Shown piece after piece: positions 1-12,262 of a stretch of DNA of 64,000 nucleotides. The position numbers and the translations under genes are program-made. Source of the DNA: Tetrahymena elliotti 4EA (lineage: Eukaryota; Ciliophora; Oligohymenophorea; Hymenostomatida; Tetrahymenidae); NCBI GenBank assembly GCA_000231825.2, contig JH720352.1, positions 72,161 through 136,160 on the forward strand, given 5' to 3'. The number at the start of each line of letters is the position of its first letter. The first letter of the stretch is position 1. Below the pieces are notes generated by a model, which saw only the letters and a list, made by a program, of their open reading frames with translations, ran no database searches and was not told where the DNA came from.

Positions 1-184
1 AATGTGCGAAAATTGTTGTAAAAGTATTTAGGACTATTCTTGTGACTGTATAAATTCTAAATGCATGGAAAGCGTATGCTGTTGTTGTATTAAAGTTAAA
101 GAAATAGGTTCAGGAGATGCATTAGCAACCATAACAAATTGCTGCTGTTGTGTAATAAATACACTAGGATCAATCTAATTATGA
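1..184 (+). CDS. Cysteine-rich protein, C-terminal part (5' end outside window)
   Basis: Reading from base 2 with TAA/TAG as Gln gives about 60 residues ending at TGA 182-184. Cysteines cluster as NCC, CDC, a run of four (CCCC) near the middle and a second CCCC near the end, about a dozen in all. Such spacing suggests metal binding or a small membrane-associated Cys-rich domain of PLAC8 type, but too little of the protein is present to choose. The 5' end runs off the window, so whether the ATG at 2 is internal cannot be told. The frame is clear; the family is not. Confidence 0.55.
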
Positions 185-2652
185 TAATATTTTCAAAATA
201 AAAAAAAATTTATCAATGATAATACAAATTCTTTCAGTCTGATTTTAAAAAACATAATCAAAGTTCTAAAAAATTAGATTTATTCATTAAAATACTTATG
301 GATTAAATCTTATAACATAAATTATTAATTCTCCACCACTTTTATAGTCTTTTAATTAGACCCTTAAATTTATAAATGATTTTGAGGAGATCAACTTATT
401 AAAATTTCTATAATTAAATTTAAATACTTAAGTGTTAAATCAAATTACATCATATACTAATTATTAGTCTATTTTAGAACTAATGTGTTTCGTTTGGTAT
501 TTTAATAATTTATTGTTTTTGATTATTATTTTAGGAGAGTAAAATTGTATAATATTTAAATACCTATTTATCTATTTTAGAGCTACAGGTATTTTAATTA
601 GAGCAATTAATTTATTGTTTTTGATAATTATTTGAGCGCCTAACTCTTAAAATTTCTTAAATGTGTATTACATTTAAATATTTAAGTATTAAATTAAATA
701 ATATCAATGATTAATTTTCATTTGTTTTGTTAGAAAATATTTCTTTTATCTTTTTGTTCTGATTATGATTTTTAGAGTATCTAATTAAACTATTAAAATT
801 TCTTAAAATTTTATAATATTTAAATACTTAAGTGTTAATTATCCTTTCATTTATTAGAACTAAAGTGCTTCTTTTAGTATTTTAATTAGAATCATTGTGT
901 ACAGGAAATAACAACAACTTACTTTTCAAGAACCTATAATTATTAAAGTAGAAGAAAAATAGTCTCCCATCATTATTACTTTTAAGAGATCAAAGAATTA
1001 AAATTTGTTAAAATTGTTTTATATTTAAATAATTAAGTGATAAATCAAATTATATCAATTATTAATTATTCATGGTTTTTGCTCTGAAATATTTCTTTTG
1101 GTATTTTAATTAGAACCATTAGCTGGTTATTTTTAAAAATTATATTAAGTAGACTAAACAATTAAAATTTCTTAAAATTTTCTTATACAAAGCTTAAATC
1201 AAATTACATTAAATTGCTCATTTGTTTTTTTATCCTTTTGGTAATTTAATATGAACTGTTAATTTATTTTTTTGTAATATTATTTTTAAACTGTTAAGAT
1301 TTCTTAAATTTTAATTTTTAAATCAAATTCTATAAAACATAGGCTTTTTATCTGTTTTTGTTTTTCAATTTTTCTTTTGGGATTTAATTGGAGGTTATTA
1401 GTTTATTGCTTATCAAAATGAAAGTTTAATTTCTTAAATTTTGTTAAGAGTTAAATTAAATAACATTTAATATTAATTATTATTTTTGTTTGAAACCACT
1501 TACGATTTAAAAAATTATTACAAGATTAAATTATTTATAACAAAAAATCTTTGTATTTGTTAAATGGAAAATATTTTTTTTTAATTATTTTTTCAAGTTC
1601 AAATTTATAAATAAAATGGATATTATGTTAAATGTATTGTATTTACTTTAGAAAGCTAATAAAAACCCAATTTTAATTAAAGAGTCGTCCAATTAATAGC
1701 CAGCTTTTAATTAAATTTTCAATTAATTAACCATAAAGTAAATTTTAATAGATAAGTAAAAATTTTTTCAATAACCGATTTAAATTATTATCCATTTAAA
1801 TAAACAAAATAATTTAGATAAAAACATCTCTTTATGCATCTTCACATTTATTTTTAAAATGGAGCAATTAAATGCTTTTCAAATTTATAAATTTCAATTG
1901 TTGAAACTTTGATTTCAATATTATTATAAAGTCCCTACTATTTTATTGGAAAGTCAGATTAAAACTATAAAAGTATTTATCGAGAATAAGATATGTTACA
2001 AATAATCCAGATAATAAATATAAAAATTACAATTTTAGAGACTTCATCCTGTACTGTAGCCTACTAGTACGGAATACCTTTTACAATCAATCTCTGTCAT
2101 TTTTTTGTATTTTTAATTGCAAAGATACAAATTTATCTAAATAGGAAATATTATTAATTAATAATATCCACTATTTCAATTAGCTATTAAAAATTTATTA
2201 TATTATTTATCTTGTTTGAAAGTATTTTTTCAATTGTATTGAGTTGTCGATTATCAAAGACTTTTCTTAATTGTTTGATTCAAGCATAAAAAAAAAGATG
2301 TTAATTACCAAATCAAAAAATACTAAATTAAAACCAATACATTTTAAAACAAAATTTACAAATTTATTATTTAAAATAATCTATAAAAATGCCCTCAATT
2401 TCATTTAGTTTGTGATGTTTTGGTTTGTTTCAATATGCAATAATTACTACTAAGTAACTTAAATTATATTATTAAGATTTTTGAGGATTACATTCAAACC
2501 TTCTCAAAAGAAACATACATACAGACATTAATCTCTAAAAAACTAATAAAAAATTTGAAAAGAAATAAGATAAACAAACAAACAAACGAACAAACAAAGC
2601 AGTTCCAAATTAAAGTAAAGCAAAAAAGAAAGATAACGGTAACCACATTAAA
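185..2652. other. Intergenic region, AT-rich, first half a diverged repeat field
   Basis: No convincing coding stretch was seen on either strand. The part from about 398 to 1480 is a decayed tandem array (listed separately). The rest is AT-rich with short A or T runs and a small AAAC repeat near 2573-2596. A short open stretch on the minus strand near 2040-2100 was not accepted as a gene. Confidence 0.5.
398..1480. repeat. Diverged tandem repeat, period about 130 bp
   Basis: A core resembling TTTAAATACTTAAGTGTTAA, followed by an ATCAAATTA-like stretch, recurs at about 415, 550, 671, 811, 1025, 1185, 1315 and 1445. Spacing is mostly 125-135 bp. It is preceded by a TTAAAATTTCTTAAAATT-like block and followed by TTTTGTTTGAA/TTAGAAC-like segments. 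Copies differ by many substitutions and small indels, so this is an old array. It does not code. Confidence 0.55.
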
Positions 2653-5172
2653 ATGATTAAAAAAATAGATTTGTTTGGAAGCTAAATGCCATTAAGATTT
2701 CATGGATCACCATCATTTCATACAAATTTTGGTTCTATTGTAACTATAATGATTGTAGGATTTATTTCATTTCGGCTCTTTTTTATTGTTTTAGATGTTT
2801 TTCAGAGAACAAATCCATAAGTTATTTACAATGAAAGATAAGTTGATAATCCATCGCCTTTCTTAGCAAATAGTAAAACATTTCCTATGGCTTTTGCAAT
2901 GGAAGATCCAATTACTAATAATTATTATATAGATGAAAGTATTTATACTATCACAGCTAGGTGGAGGTAAAAGATATTAGTTTTTAACCAAACAACAAAT
3001 TAGTATGTAACTGTTTGGAATATAACAAATATTAAATTATAGACATGTACTTTAGATAATTTTTAAAACCTTGATAACTAAAACTACTATAAAAAACTAA
3101 ATTATACAAGTATGTATTGCCTTCCTCCGGATTTTTAGTATACCATTTAAGGTGATTTCAATTCTGAAAAATATTCTCTCATTGAATTGATTGTTAAACA
3201 ATGCTCAAAAAATTGTAAGTCAAAGACTGAGTTAGATTATTACTTATAAAAAGCTAATTTTGGGTTACAACTTTCTGATTCATATGTGGATCCTACTGTA
3301 AAAAATTACCCATTTAAAATATATTCTAGAGATCTTTTTTGGCGAACAAGTACACATATTCCTAAGGATGTTACTCTCTATATTAGGAATAATTATGTTT
3401 ACAGTGATTTTGGTTGGTTTTTTTCAGATATTAATACTGAAAAGCTTCCTTCGTTTAGTTATTATGAAGTTAGTGTAAAATTATAATTTGTTTTTTTTGG
3501 AATATGACAGATTGTATGTTTAAAATAAATTAATTATTAGGACTATCCGCCCAATTCACAGAATTACTTCATAAGTGTACTTATGAGATTTGAAAAGCAA
3601 AAAGAAGGGGTTTATAAAAGAACTTACAAGAATTTCAATAACATAATGTCAGAAATAGGAGGATTTACATAGAGTCTTCTTGCATTAGGATATTTAATTT
3701 GTAAAAAATTCTCATAAATCAAGTTGAATTTGGAATTGATAAATAATGCTTTTAAGTATGATGAATCAAATGGCCAAGAAAATAAAAAAAGTACGAAGCC
3801 TGAAAAAAATTAAAAATCACAATCTCCTAATTAAAAAACATAATCTCCAAATTAAAAAACACATTCTCCTAATTAAAAAACAAGTAAATTAAAATAACAA
3901 TATAAAGAAGTCTAAGAATTTCAGATAAAGCATTAAGCGTTAAGAAAAAGAAACTTTTTAGTTCGAAGGTAAAGCTTGAATGAAAAATCTGAATAAAGTG
4001 AGGTAATTTAGAACAGTCAACTTTAATCAGCTATGAATGTAAACAGTATAAATTAATCATAATCTTAAATTGAACTCAAAAATAATAAAAAAGATCCACA
4101 AATTTGTAATGAGAATGTATAGTTTAACTAAGAAATTGACTAGTAAAAAAATGATTAAATGAATAATTAATAAATTAATATTTATGACATACTTAATGGC
4201 CTGGATGATTCTGATTACATCAAAAACAAAGAGATTAAAGTTAATTCATTTGAAAAAGGGCAGATTTATCAATAATAAAAGTAGAGAGAATCTTAGTTCA
4301 AACAATTGATGGATAAAAAAACAAAAAGTATGAAAATAAGTACCTGGGAATATTTTAAATCACTTTTTTTTCCATCAGATGAATATAAAAAGAAAAGAAA
4401 GATTATAAAATATAGTGTTGATAAGTTATATTATAACTTAGACATATTTAATATCTTAAAGAAACTTGTGGAGATAGAAAAGTTAAAAAGATTACTTTTA
4501 GATTAAGATTAACTAAAATTATTTGATTATTTGCCTAAGCCAACAATTTCATCAGACTTAGTTATGAAATAAGAATTAAAAGAAAGTTGGGATTAAAAAA
4601 ACAAAGAAATAGATTTGCTCTATCAAGACTATAGATCTGATTTGCAAAAAGCTAACGATGCATTTTAAGCATACTAAAAAATAATTAAAAAATAAAATAG
4701 CTCTAACTTGGACTAAAAACTAGTTGATTTAGTTGATCCAAATTTGTTAAAAATATTTTAAGATGCTGCTGATTAGTAACATACATATTAAACATCCCCA
4801 TAAGAAAAATAAAATTTTACAAATCTAAATACTTATGAATAATTTTTGCTTTCTTAAAATAATCAATAAATTATAAAAAATTATTAAAATAACCTCATAC
4901 TCCAAAAAAAATTTTAATAAAGCAGCAAATATACACAAGATGTGTAAGTAGTAGATTTAGCTTCTTTAAATTAATCTAATACAAGTAGCATTTAAGAAGA
5001 ATTCTTTAAATTAGAAGTAAGAGATAAAATTAGTTCAAATGTAAAGTAAAAAATAAATTCTAGTCTCGATGACAGATCATCTTTAACAACTACAAATGTA
5101 CTAATTAAAAACGACTAATAGAATATTCCAAACGAATTTAAAACTAACTTAAATAAATTAAGTCAATTATGA
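2653..5172 (+). CDS. Ciliate-type two-membrane-segment protein with long Gln/Asn-rich tail
   Basis: There are two exons, 2653-3474 and 3541-5172, with a 66-bp intron that removes an in-frame TGA; the join is in phase. The product is about 817 residues. The N-terminus reads MIKKIDLFG, then a hydrophobic helix (about residues 30-50). A 220-residue, probably extracytosolic, region with several Cys follows. After the intron comes a juxtamembrane stretch with MSEIGGFTQSLLALGY, the second hydrophobic helix. This pattern (charged start, helix, ectodomain, SEIGG motif, helix) is shared by many unnamed ciliate membrane proteins; their function is unknown to me. The roughly 480-residue tail is polar, rich in Gln/Asn/Lys, and starts with three SPNQKT-like repeats encoded at about 3815-3880. 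It is probably a cytosolic scaffold. The gene structure is well supported; the role is not. Confidence 0.75.
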
Positions 5173-5375
5173 ATATTTTTTGGCATAATCAATGTATTTA
5201 TTTATTCTTTCATTCATGATGTATTTATTATCAGTTGAAATCTGATGTTAATTCTACATTTAAATAAAATTTTCCTTTGTATTCTCACTATTCGCACCTT
5301 AAAATACTGTGTTTCCTTTAGTATACATCTTAATTAATTAAAATATTTCTGCTGATTAGTCTTTTTTAATGCGAT

Positions 5376-5985
5376 TCAATAAAAAATAACATTATTTGAA
5401 ATAAATCTTATTAAGTTATATTTACATAAACAGTTTTATTTTGTTAATCTACTCTAGGATAGTAATTTTTCTTTCAAGCGCTCAACTCCTTTCTTTGCAA
5501 AAAAGGCTGATACTTTTTTAAGGGCTTCATTATTAACTAATTGTGTTAGAATTTTATAATTATTAGATTTTTACTATTTGTAAATTTATTTTTTTGTTTA
5601 ATTCAGAAGATATTATTATTTTAACAATGTTTATCATTAATTAGAATATGAAGATAGCATTTAAGACAATCAATAGCTTTCTCAATAAAGGTTCTTTTAA
5701 GTCTTCATTTTTATTATAAAAAATTATTAAAACAATAAATATAATATCTAGAAAAGGAGAACAAATAATAAAGCAAAGCCTAGTTTATAAAATAATATTC
5801 CAAACTCCCAATTTCAGTATTTTTTCCTTATATCAGGCAAATACAGAGGAAAGTGTAACTTCTTAGAAGATTGACCACTTTGATTTTTTTCCTTAAAAAA
5901 CAAGCTTTCAAAAAAAAGAAGAAGATTTTATGTTGTCAATTTACACACCCTTCAAATTCAAACCCAAAATAACATTTCTTTCCAT
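5376..5985 (-). CDS. Small four-exon hypothetical protein
   Basis: I built this from coding-like pieces: exons 5947-5985, 5845-5891, 5626-5693 and 5376-5536 (minus strand), with introns of 55, 151 and 89 bp. Phases agree at each join and the total is 105 codons. The N-terminus is MERNVILGLNLKG. The middle has EKAIDCLKCYLHILIND, an amphipathic helix with paired Cys, and then ALKKVSAFFAKKG and a basic helix. The last 30 residues are less protein-like, so the true end may differ. No family was recognised. The content is richer in Ala, Val, Glu and Gly codons than the surrounding DNA, which is the main argument that it is real. Confidence 0.45.
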
Positions 5986-6500
5986 ACTATTTTTCCAATA
6001 TTGATTAAGTATAAAATTAAATTATATTTCAAATGATCAATAGAGTTCGTTTGTTAACATTTATTTTTTCTCATCTTTAAAATATAAAACAATCATCAGT
6101 ATTTATTAAGATGTATTCGTGTTTAATTATTATCAACATAAAAAAGATTCAATCAATTTAATGAAATTTTATAAGTTTGATAGATTTATTTATATGGAAA
6201 TTCTTTTCTTATGATTTTAATCATAAAAAAATTTAATGAAAATTAAATATAAAATTTGATGATATTTGTTTTTTTATATCATTATTTATAAATTTAAATG
6301 ATACACCTATAAATATTTATTAAAATACTCTACAAATAATTAAATTATGTTCAAGCACAAAACAAATTAAATTTTTTACTTAATTTTAAAACTGTTTGTA
6401 GAGTGATTACTAATTTTTTCAATATGTTATTATTCTTTGAATAACAAACAACATCTTTTCTAATTATTTTAATTATTTGAAGGTAGATATTTTTCATATT
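5986..6500. other. Intergenic AT-rich stretch
   Basis: This lies between two minus-strand genes: the 3' end of the reductase gene at 6501 and the start of the small gene at 5985. No open coding stretch, repeat or RNA was recognised. Confidence 0.5.
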
Positions 6501-9460
6501 TCAGACATAAAATAATTTTTAGCTAAGATTTTGAGTTGATCTCAGAGCTTCTGAAATAGCATATGTTAAATCGTAAGAGCCTGATACATATATTCTATCT
6601 ACATCTTTTAGAACAGTTTACTTAATTTAGTTTATTAAATGTTCATCAAAGTAATTTTCATATGTCTAGTGTTTTCCTTTAAAGTTTTAGTGCTCTTTTT
6701 TGTCCTTAAACTTTAGAGTTAGATGGAATTATTTGATTCCTAATAACTCTTCTGATTTTAATATATCTTAAATTATTTCATGCCCATAAAAATTTGTTAA
6801 ATTTTCAAAAGAGTAATAAAGATGAATATGAGAATTAAGTAGATAACTAAAATCTTCATCTTATTGTTCAAATAATCTCAAGTACTATTGTTACTTTTTT
6901 AACTTTTTTGCTTATAAGTAGGAATTTTTTTACAAATAATAATAAAGTAAATCAAGGAAAGGTAAAATTCCTGTGCCATTTGCAATAATTGCTATGTTTC
7001 CATTAAATGAATTAGGCATTTCTAAGCCAACACCAAGAGGTCCTTCGATCTTATAAATATGATCTTAATTTTCATGGATGTATTTACTAAAAGCCCCTTT
7101 CTAGTTATACTTTTTAATTATAAATGGTAATTTATCAGTAAAATTCTCTACCTTAAACTTATCACTCAAGGTATTATTAGAAAGAAATTAAGAAATTTCT
7201 TTTCTTTTCCTTTAATTATATTCAGTCATACACAGAACTGTAGTATACAGTCTATTTTAAGAGTTCTTACTTTACTGCTTGTATATTGAAAAATGCAAAC
7301 CTAACCATGACAAACCTTACATAGTGTTTCTGATAGCACAGTTACTGCTTTAAAAGTAAATTAAGGATTTGTCTTTCTTAATAATTTAGAAACTGTAATT
7401 CTCATGAATTAGAGGAGTACCCTATTCTTCTTCAGCTATACTGCTTATGCTTTGAAGTTACTCACTATCACAAGTATTATTTAATTTTTCAACTATTTCT
7501 TCACTTTTTTTCCTTATCAGCTCATAACTTTTATTTTCATGCTAATTATCTTAGCATACCTCTCTAAAGCAAAAAATACTTCTTTCATTATAGTCTATAG
7601 TGCCAATATATTTTTCTTTCAAAAATAATATAGAACTAATTGGATGAGTAAATGGCTTATTTATTTTATCCACTGAATTTTGTACGCCTATTTAATTTAT
7701 TAATTTCATTAAAAGTTTTTAAAATCTGAATAGAAATAAATACCTTCAATGTGTTATTAGCCATTTAAATATCTTTGAACTTCTTAGCCATTGACTAATT
7801 TCAACATGTAGTTACCTCCAGGGTGCATAAATCCAGTAAGGTCATACACTTTTTATCCAATGATGCAATAATTGAGTTTTGGAAATTGCTCTTCAATTTC
7901 ATAGATTGTTTTTTAATTATTAATTAAAGACATTAACTGGTTCTTCTCCAACTATGATAAGTGATTCTTTTAGATCTTAGCTTTCTACATCAAATATGTA
8001 AAATTTTGATAGATAAACTTTTAGATGTATCCCTTTTTATATAGACTCTCAAAGATAATCCATAAAATCCAAATCATAGTAAAATCTCTAAATTATTTAT
8101 AAAGATAGCTAAAAACAATAAGCAATAAATTGAATCTTACTATAAAGGATCTCTCATTGATTAAAAACGAGATTTATTTGAGTTTTTTAGAATTGTAGAA
8201 GACCATTTACCAGTAAAAATAACAATTTTACCCAAAATGTATAGACTATATCCTATATACTTGTGTGCTTACTTAATTCTTGGAATCAAAAGTTAAACCT
8301 TTTCGCTTTCAATAGCTTTTTTTAAGAAGAAACCTAATATTTTAGAATAAAGATAAATATATTTTATTTTAAATTGAATTATCTTTACCTAAAACATGCT
8401 GGAGTATAACAATCCCTAGAAACAAAGTTCCCAAAACAAAATGCAGCAAAATGTCAAAATATGAGCAATTGAATATTCTAGCCTGATTTTAGTAGAGAAC
8501 AAGATACTCTATTATCACAGTAAATAGATTCAAGATAAAAAATAAAGATGAATGGAGTGTTATATAGTATTTCCATCCCTTCAGATATCTAATCGAAATA
8601 ATACATAAATCAGCTAAATATCCCCATCCATAAGTGAGCCATGTAGTGTGAAGTTTATATACCAAATTAGTTACTATAACTTCATCATTCTTATTTACTG
8701 CAAGACCTTTTTTTGTTAAAATTATTAGTTTTATTATTCATTCAAATTTAAAGTAGAAATAAATTAAATCTATCAGTTTTCAGTCAAAATATTAAAATTT
8801 TGCTCATAAAAAAATTAGATAAATGCTAATATAACAGAAGTAACTTCTTTCTAGTGTTTAATAACCAAAATAATTTCTTTTATCATATCATTTATGTGTG
8901 TAAAATTATTAATATTTACCTGGCTAGAGAGGTATGATATACCTTCCTTTTCTTCTACCATGAAACTACATAGTTTCGGTTGGTCCATAAGCTATACTAA
9001 TATAATTTCTATCATTTTCATGAAAATCTGTTTCTATTAATATATATCTGGATTATTAATCTTCATAATACCCTATTAAATTTATTGATGTTATTTCTTT
9101 CGGTTAAGGCAAAGAATAATTTTCTGAAAAAGCTTCATATACATCTATATATGCTCCTATATACTCTATTATTATCATATTGCTTCTGTACATAAGGTAA
9201 TTAAAACCCATGCCAAACCATTACTTTTCATTTAAGGGTTGCTAAAATAATATTTTAATCATTCCTGGATTATCTTGTTTCATTTCATACTAAATAAAAT
9301 ATCCATCTCTTTCTACACTAGATAAATTAATAGAGTTTGCTAGAAAATTTAATTTTTCTATTGAATCCTTCCTTGTTTAAGGATTTATGATAACTTAAAA
9401 TGAAATTTCCAATAAGGAAAAGACTACTAATAAACAAGATAAAAATTTTATTCTACTCAT
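6501..9460 (-). CDS. DOMON-cytochrome b561-cytochrome b5-FAD/NAD(P) oxidoreductase fusion
   Basis: This appears to be a transmembrane electron-transfer protein. It starts MSRIKFLSCLLVVFSLLEIS, a signal peptide. A DOMON-like domain follows (about 9400-8950; WFGMGF and a later GPTE), then a b561-like bundle (about 8690-8150) with conserved His in KLHTTW, TLHSSLFF, LLHFVLG, LQHVLGK and HKYIGYSLYILG. A cytochrome b5 domain has YDLTGFMHPGG (about 7840-7805). The C-terminal reductase shows KGAFSKYIH for FAD, NGTGILPFLDLL (near 6970) for nucleotide, and VSGSYDLTYAISEAL near the end at TGA 6503-6501. Introns include 7688-7743 and about 8340-8390; others in the b561 part are not fixed. NAD(P)H electrons would pass via FAD and b5 to b561 haems and across the membrane, as in ferric or ascorbate-linked reductases. 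Domain identity is strong; the direction and acceptor are inferred. Confidence 0.8.
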
Positions 9461-10486
9461 GATTTGCTATTTCTTATATTTAATCTAAATTATTCAATTG
9501 TTTTTTTTTAGTTTCTTGTAATTAATTTTTGTATTTGATTGATTCTTTTTTAATCAATAATTATTTTTATGTAATCTGTCAGAATTTATTAAAAAATTTT
9601 CAATTTACATGGTTTAGATTTTTATCTTTTTGATATTTACTTGAATTTTATGCCAGATAAATTTTTAATATCTTTTTTGCTTGTAAAATTCCAGTGTGGA
9701 AATTTCCAAGAAATGTAGTTCTTTAATGAATACTCTTTTCTTTCCATTTTATGCTTTTCACAATCAATAATAAAATCTGTTTCATCACTCCATTTTTGAG
9801 AAACTAAATTTCATTTTATTAAAATTAAAAACTTCTAAATAAAAATTTATTAAAACTTTAAGTTAGAGATTAATTATTTTGATTTACTTATCTACAAAAA
9901 TATTCATCTCTTTTCCATACTTAATTAATACTCTTTTATTTCATTTTCATTTCTGTATTAATAATTGATAATAAAATCTATTTCATCACAAAAACTCTAT
10001 TTAATACTATTAAAATTAAAATTTTAAGTAATGGATTAATTATTTTTATCCGCTTAATCTAAAAATATATATCTCTTTTGTTTAATTAATTAATAATATT
10101 TTTCTTTTTGTTTTTGTATTTAACAACCAATAATAAAATGATTGAATATTTTAATTTACAAAAATATTTATCTCTTTTATTTAATTAATTCATATTAATT
10201 TTCTTTCAATTTTCTGCATTTTATAAAGAGTAATAAAATCTAATTAATCATAATATTATTTGAAATTATACTTAAATAAATATTAAAAAACTTCTAAACT
10301 TCTTTTTTATGATAACAAAACATTCAAACTTTAAGTTAGAGAAGTTATTATTTTTATTTACTTTACTTACAAAAATATGTATCCCTTAAAAAATAATTTT
10401 CAAATAAAACCCAAGAATATAAATATATTTTTTTAAATTTAATACTACAAAAGTAATTTATTTTTGCTTGATAAATAAGTACCAAT
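9461..10486. other. Intergenic region with diverged repeats
   Basis: This separates the divergent reductase (minus) and R3H (plus) genes, so both promoters must lie here. No coding content was seen. Most of it is the repeat field described at 9720-10395. Nothing resembling a defined promoter motif stands out against the AT-rich background. Confidence 0.5.
9720..10395. repeat. Diverged tandem repeat block
   Basis: The segment TACAAAAATATTCATCTCTT and variants recurs at about 9893, 10060, 10157 and 10368. Each is flanked by TTTAATTAATTAATA-like and AATAATAAAATCTATTTCAT-like blocks and by AACTTTAAGTTAGAGA (9854 and 10326). The unit is roughly 100-215 bp with indels. The copies are degraded and non-coding. 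Confidence 0.45.
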
Positions 10487-12262
10487 ATGGCTGATAATTT
10501 TATTATTTTTAAAAAAATTTAAGTTATATTAGAATAATAAAATATGAAAAAAGGTTAAGAACTATTTTAAGAATAATTTAAAACTGGCTTTTTAAATGTC
10601 AAATATTTTATCAAAATATCTCAATATTTTAGAATTCAAATATAATTTCAATATAAATTAAATAAATAGTTTGGCAATAGTATTAATTGGTAATTCTTTT
10701 TTTTAAATAACTAACATATTAATTAAAGTTATTTAGAAACTTAAGTAAATTTAGTAATAAAGAAGAGTTGAGATAGGTAGTTAAGAATTATCAAGACTTT
10801 AAAGCAAATGAACCAATACCTTGAACAAGCCTTGCTTGATAATGAATCTAGATAGTTTTTGTTTAAGCTTGAAGATAAAATAATCAAATACTTGAGCGAG
10901 ATTTGTAATTTAAAATTCAAAAGCATTAATAAAAAACTCTATTTTGCATATTTGATTATCCTAAATTCATTATAAATATTTACAAGAAAAGGAAGAAAAA
11001 GGCAATGAAGATGGCATTCATTACTTTAATTTAAAAAGCTTTTAAAAGAAGTTGATTAAAGCAATTACAGAATACTATAATTTAAATACTAAATCAATTT
11101 ACGTTAAAGTTGTAGTCGTAAGATATTATTTATTGTGCACATTAATCATTGAATAATTTCTATCTAATTATATATTAGAATGTGCAAGCAACAAACGAAG
11201 GTGATCAAAATAATAATTAACAAAAGAAAAAGAAAAAGCAAGGATTACTGTTATTTAGAAGTAAGGAGAACGTAAATGCTGCTACTCCAACTTTGAAGTT
11301 AAAGGATTATTTTACCAGTAGCTAGTTGTAGATTCATTCTGAAATAGTCAGCTAAGTAAAAATTTAAAATATAAATGTTTTTTGAAAATAACATGCATTA
11401 ATTCAATCAATCAAAAATCTATATGAAAGAAATAAACTTATTTGTCTATCAAAAATAAATAGAAAAAGCAACATAAAAAAAATAAGAAATCTGAAAAGAA
11501 GCAATTAGATGAAAGCGAGAATGATAATGAAAATAACTCTAACACAAACAGCAAGGAAGAAGACTGCTCTTTATCTTCTACATCTTCAAATACAGGAATC
11601 CTCTCAAGAGATGAAAGTTCAAATTCAAGCAGATAAAAAATTGAAGTTATTGAAGACAATAATATTCAAATAACAGATAAAAAAGATAGCTTTTTACCTA
11701 GTTTAAACCACATCTTATGTTTAAATGTAAATATTCATCTTTTGCTTTGAAAAACTTAATATTTATTTATGATAAAAAGCACTAGAACAATCAAAATTTT
11801 GATTTTGAAAGCTGGGCAACTCATTTAGTTTAACATAAATTCTTTATCAGAAAATAAAGCGATGCATTTTAATTTGTAAATATTTTAATTCTTACTTTAA
11901 TTATTGAAAATATTTTCATGCTTTTAAAGATAGTTTTTGGTGATGATAATGAAGCATAATCTTTTTTACAATTAAGCAATTAAGAAATATAAAAATCAAA
12001 ACTTGATTTTAAAATAATTCCTTTAACAAAAATAGATAGGTATTTATGTTTAATTATATTTATTTTTATATTTAACCAATTTTTAAAAATTAGAAAAATG
12101 TTTAAGGATTGCTTGAAAAATGAATACTTAGATCAAACTATCTAGAAACCTAAGGGAAGTGTTGAAGTAGCTAGTAGGATCATTTTTGGAATATTAGGAG
12201 AAAGAAAAGAAATTAAAAATAACTCGGGAGATATTTTAAAAAGATTAGTCAATAAGGATTGA
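10487..12262 (+). CDS. R3H-domain-like RNA-binding protein
   Basis: Reconstructed exons are 10487-10668 (provisional), 10737-10904, 10987-11117, 11179-11355, 11463-11726, 11780-11875, 11930-12039 and 12094-12262, all in phase. The safe part starts at the in-frame ATG 10807. The sequence after it fits an R3H module: FLFKLEDKIIKYLSEI, then YFNLKSFQKKLIKAITEYYNL. The position of the usual Arg-x3-His signature is occupied by Lys residues. A basic QQKKKKKQG linker and a Ser/Asn-rich region follow. A compact C-terminal part (FESWATHLVQ, IVFGDDNEA, VEVASRIIFGILGERKEI) was not recognised. R3H proteins bind single-stranded nucleic acid; many also carry a SUZ motif, which I cannot confirm here. The N-terminal exon is uncertain. 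Confidence 0.6.

Noticed and set aside
2040..2110. Short minus-strand frame MTEIDCKRYSVLVGYSTG
   Set aside because: Only 18 codons, with no supporting upstream exon or conserved feature visible.
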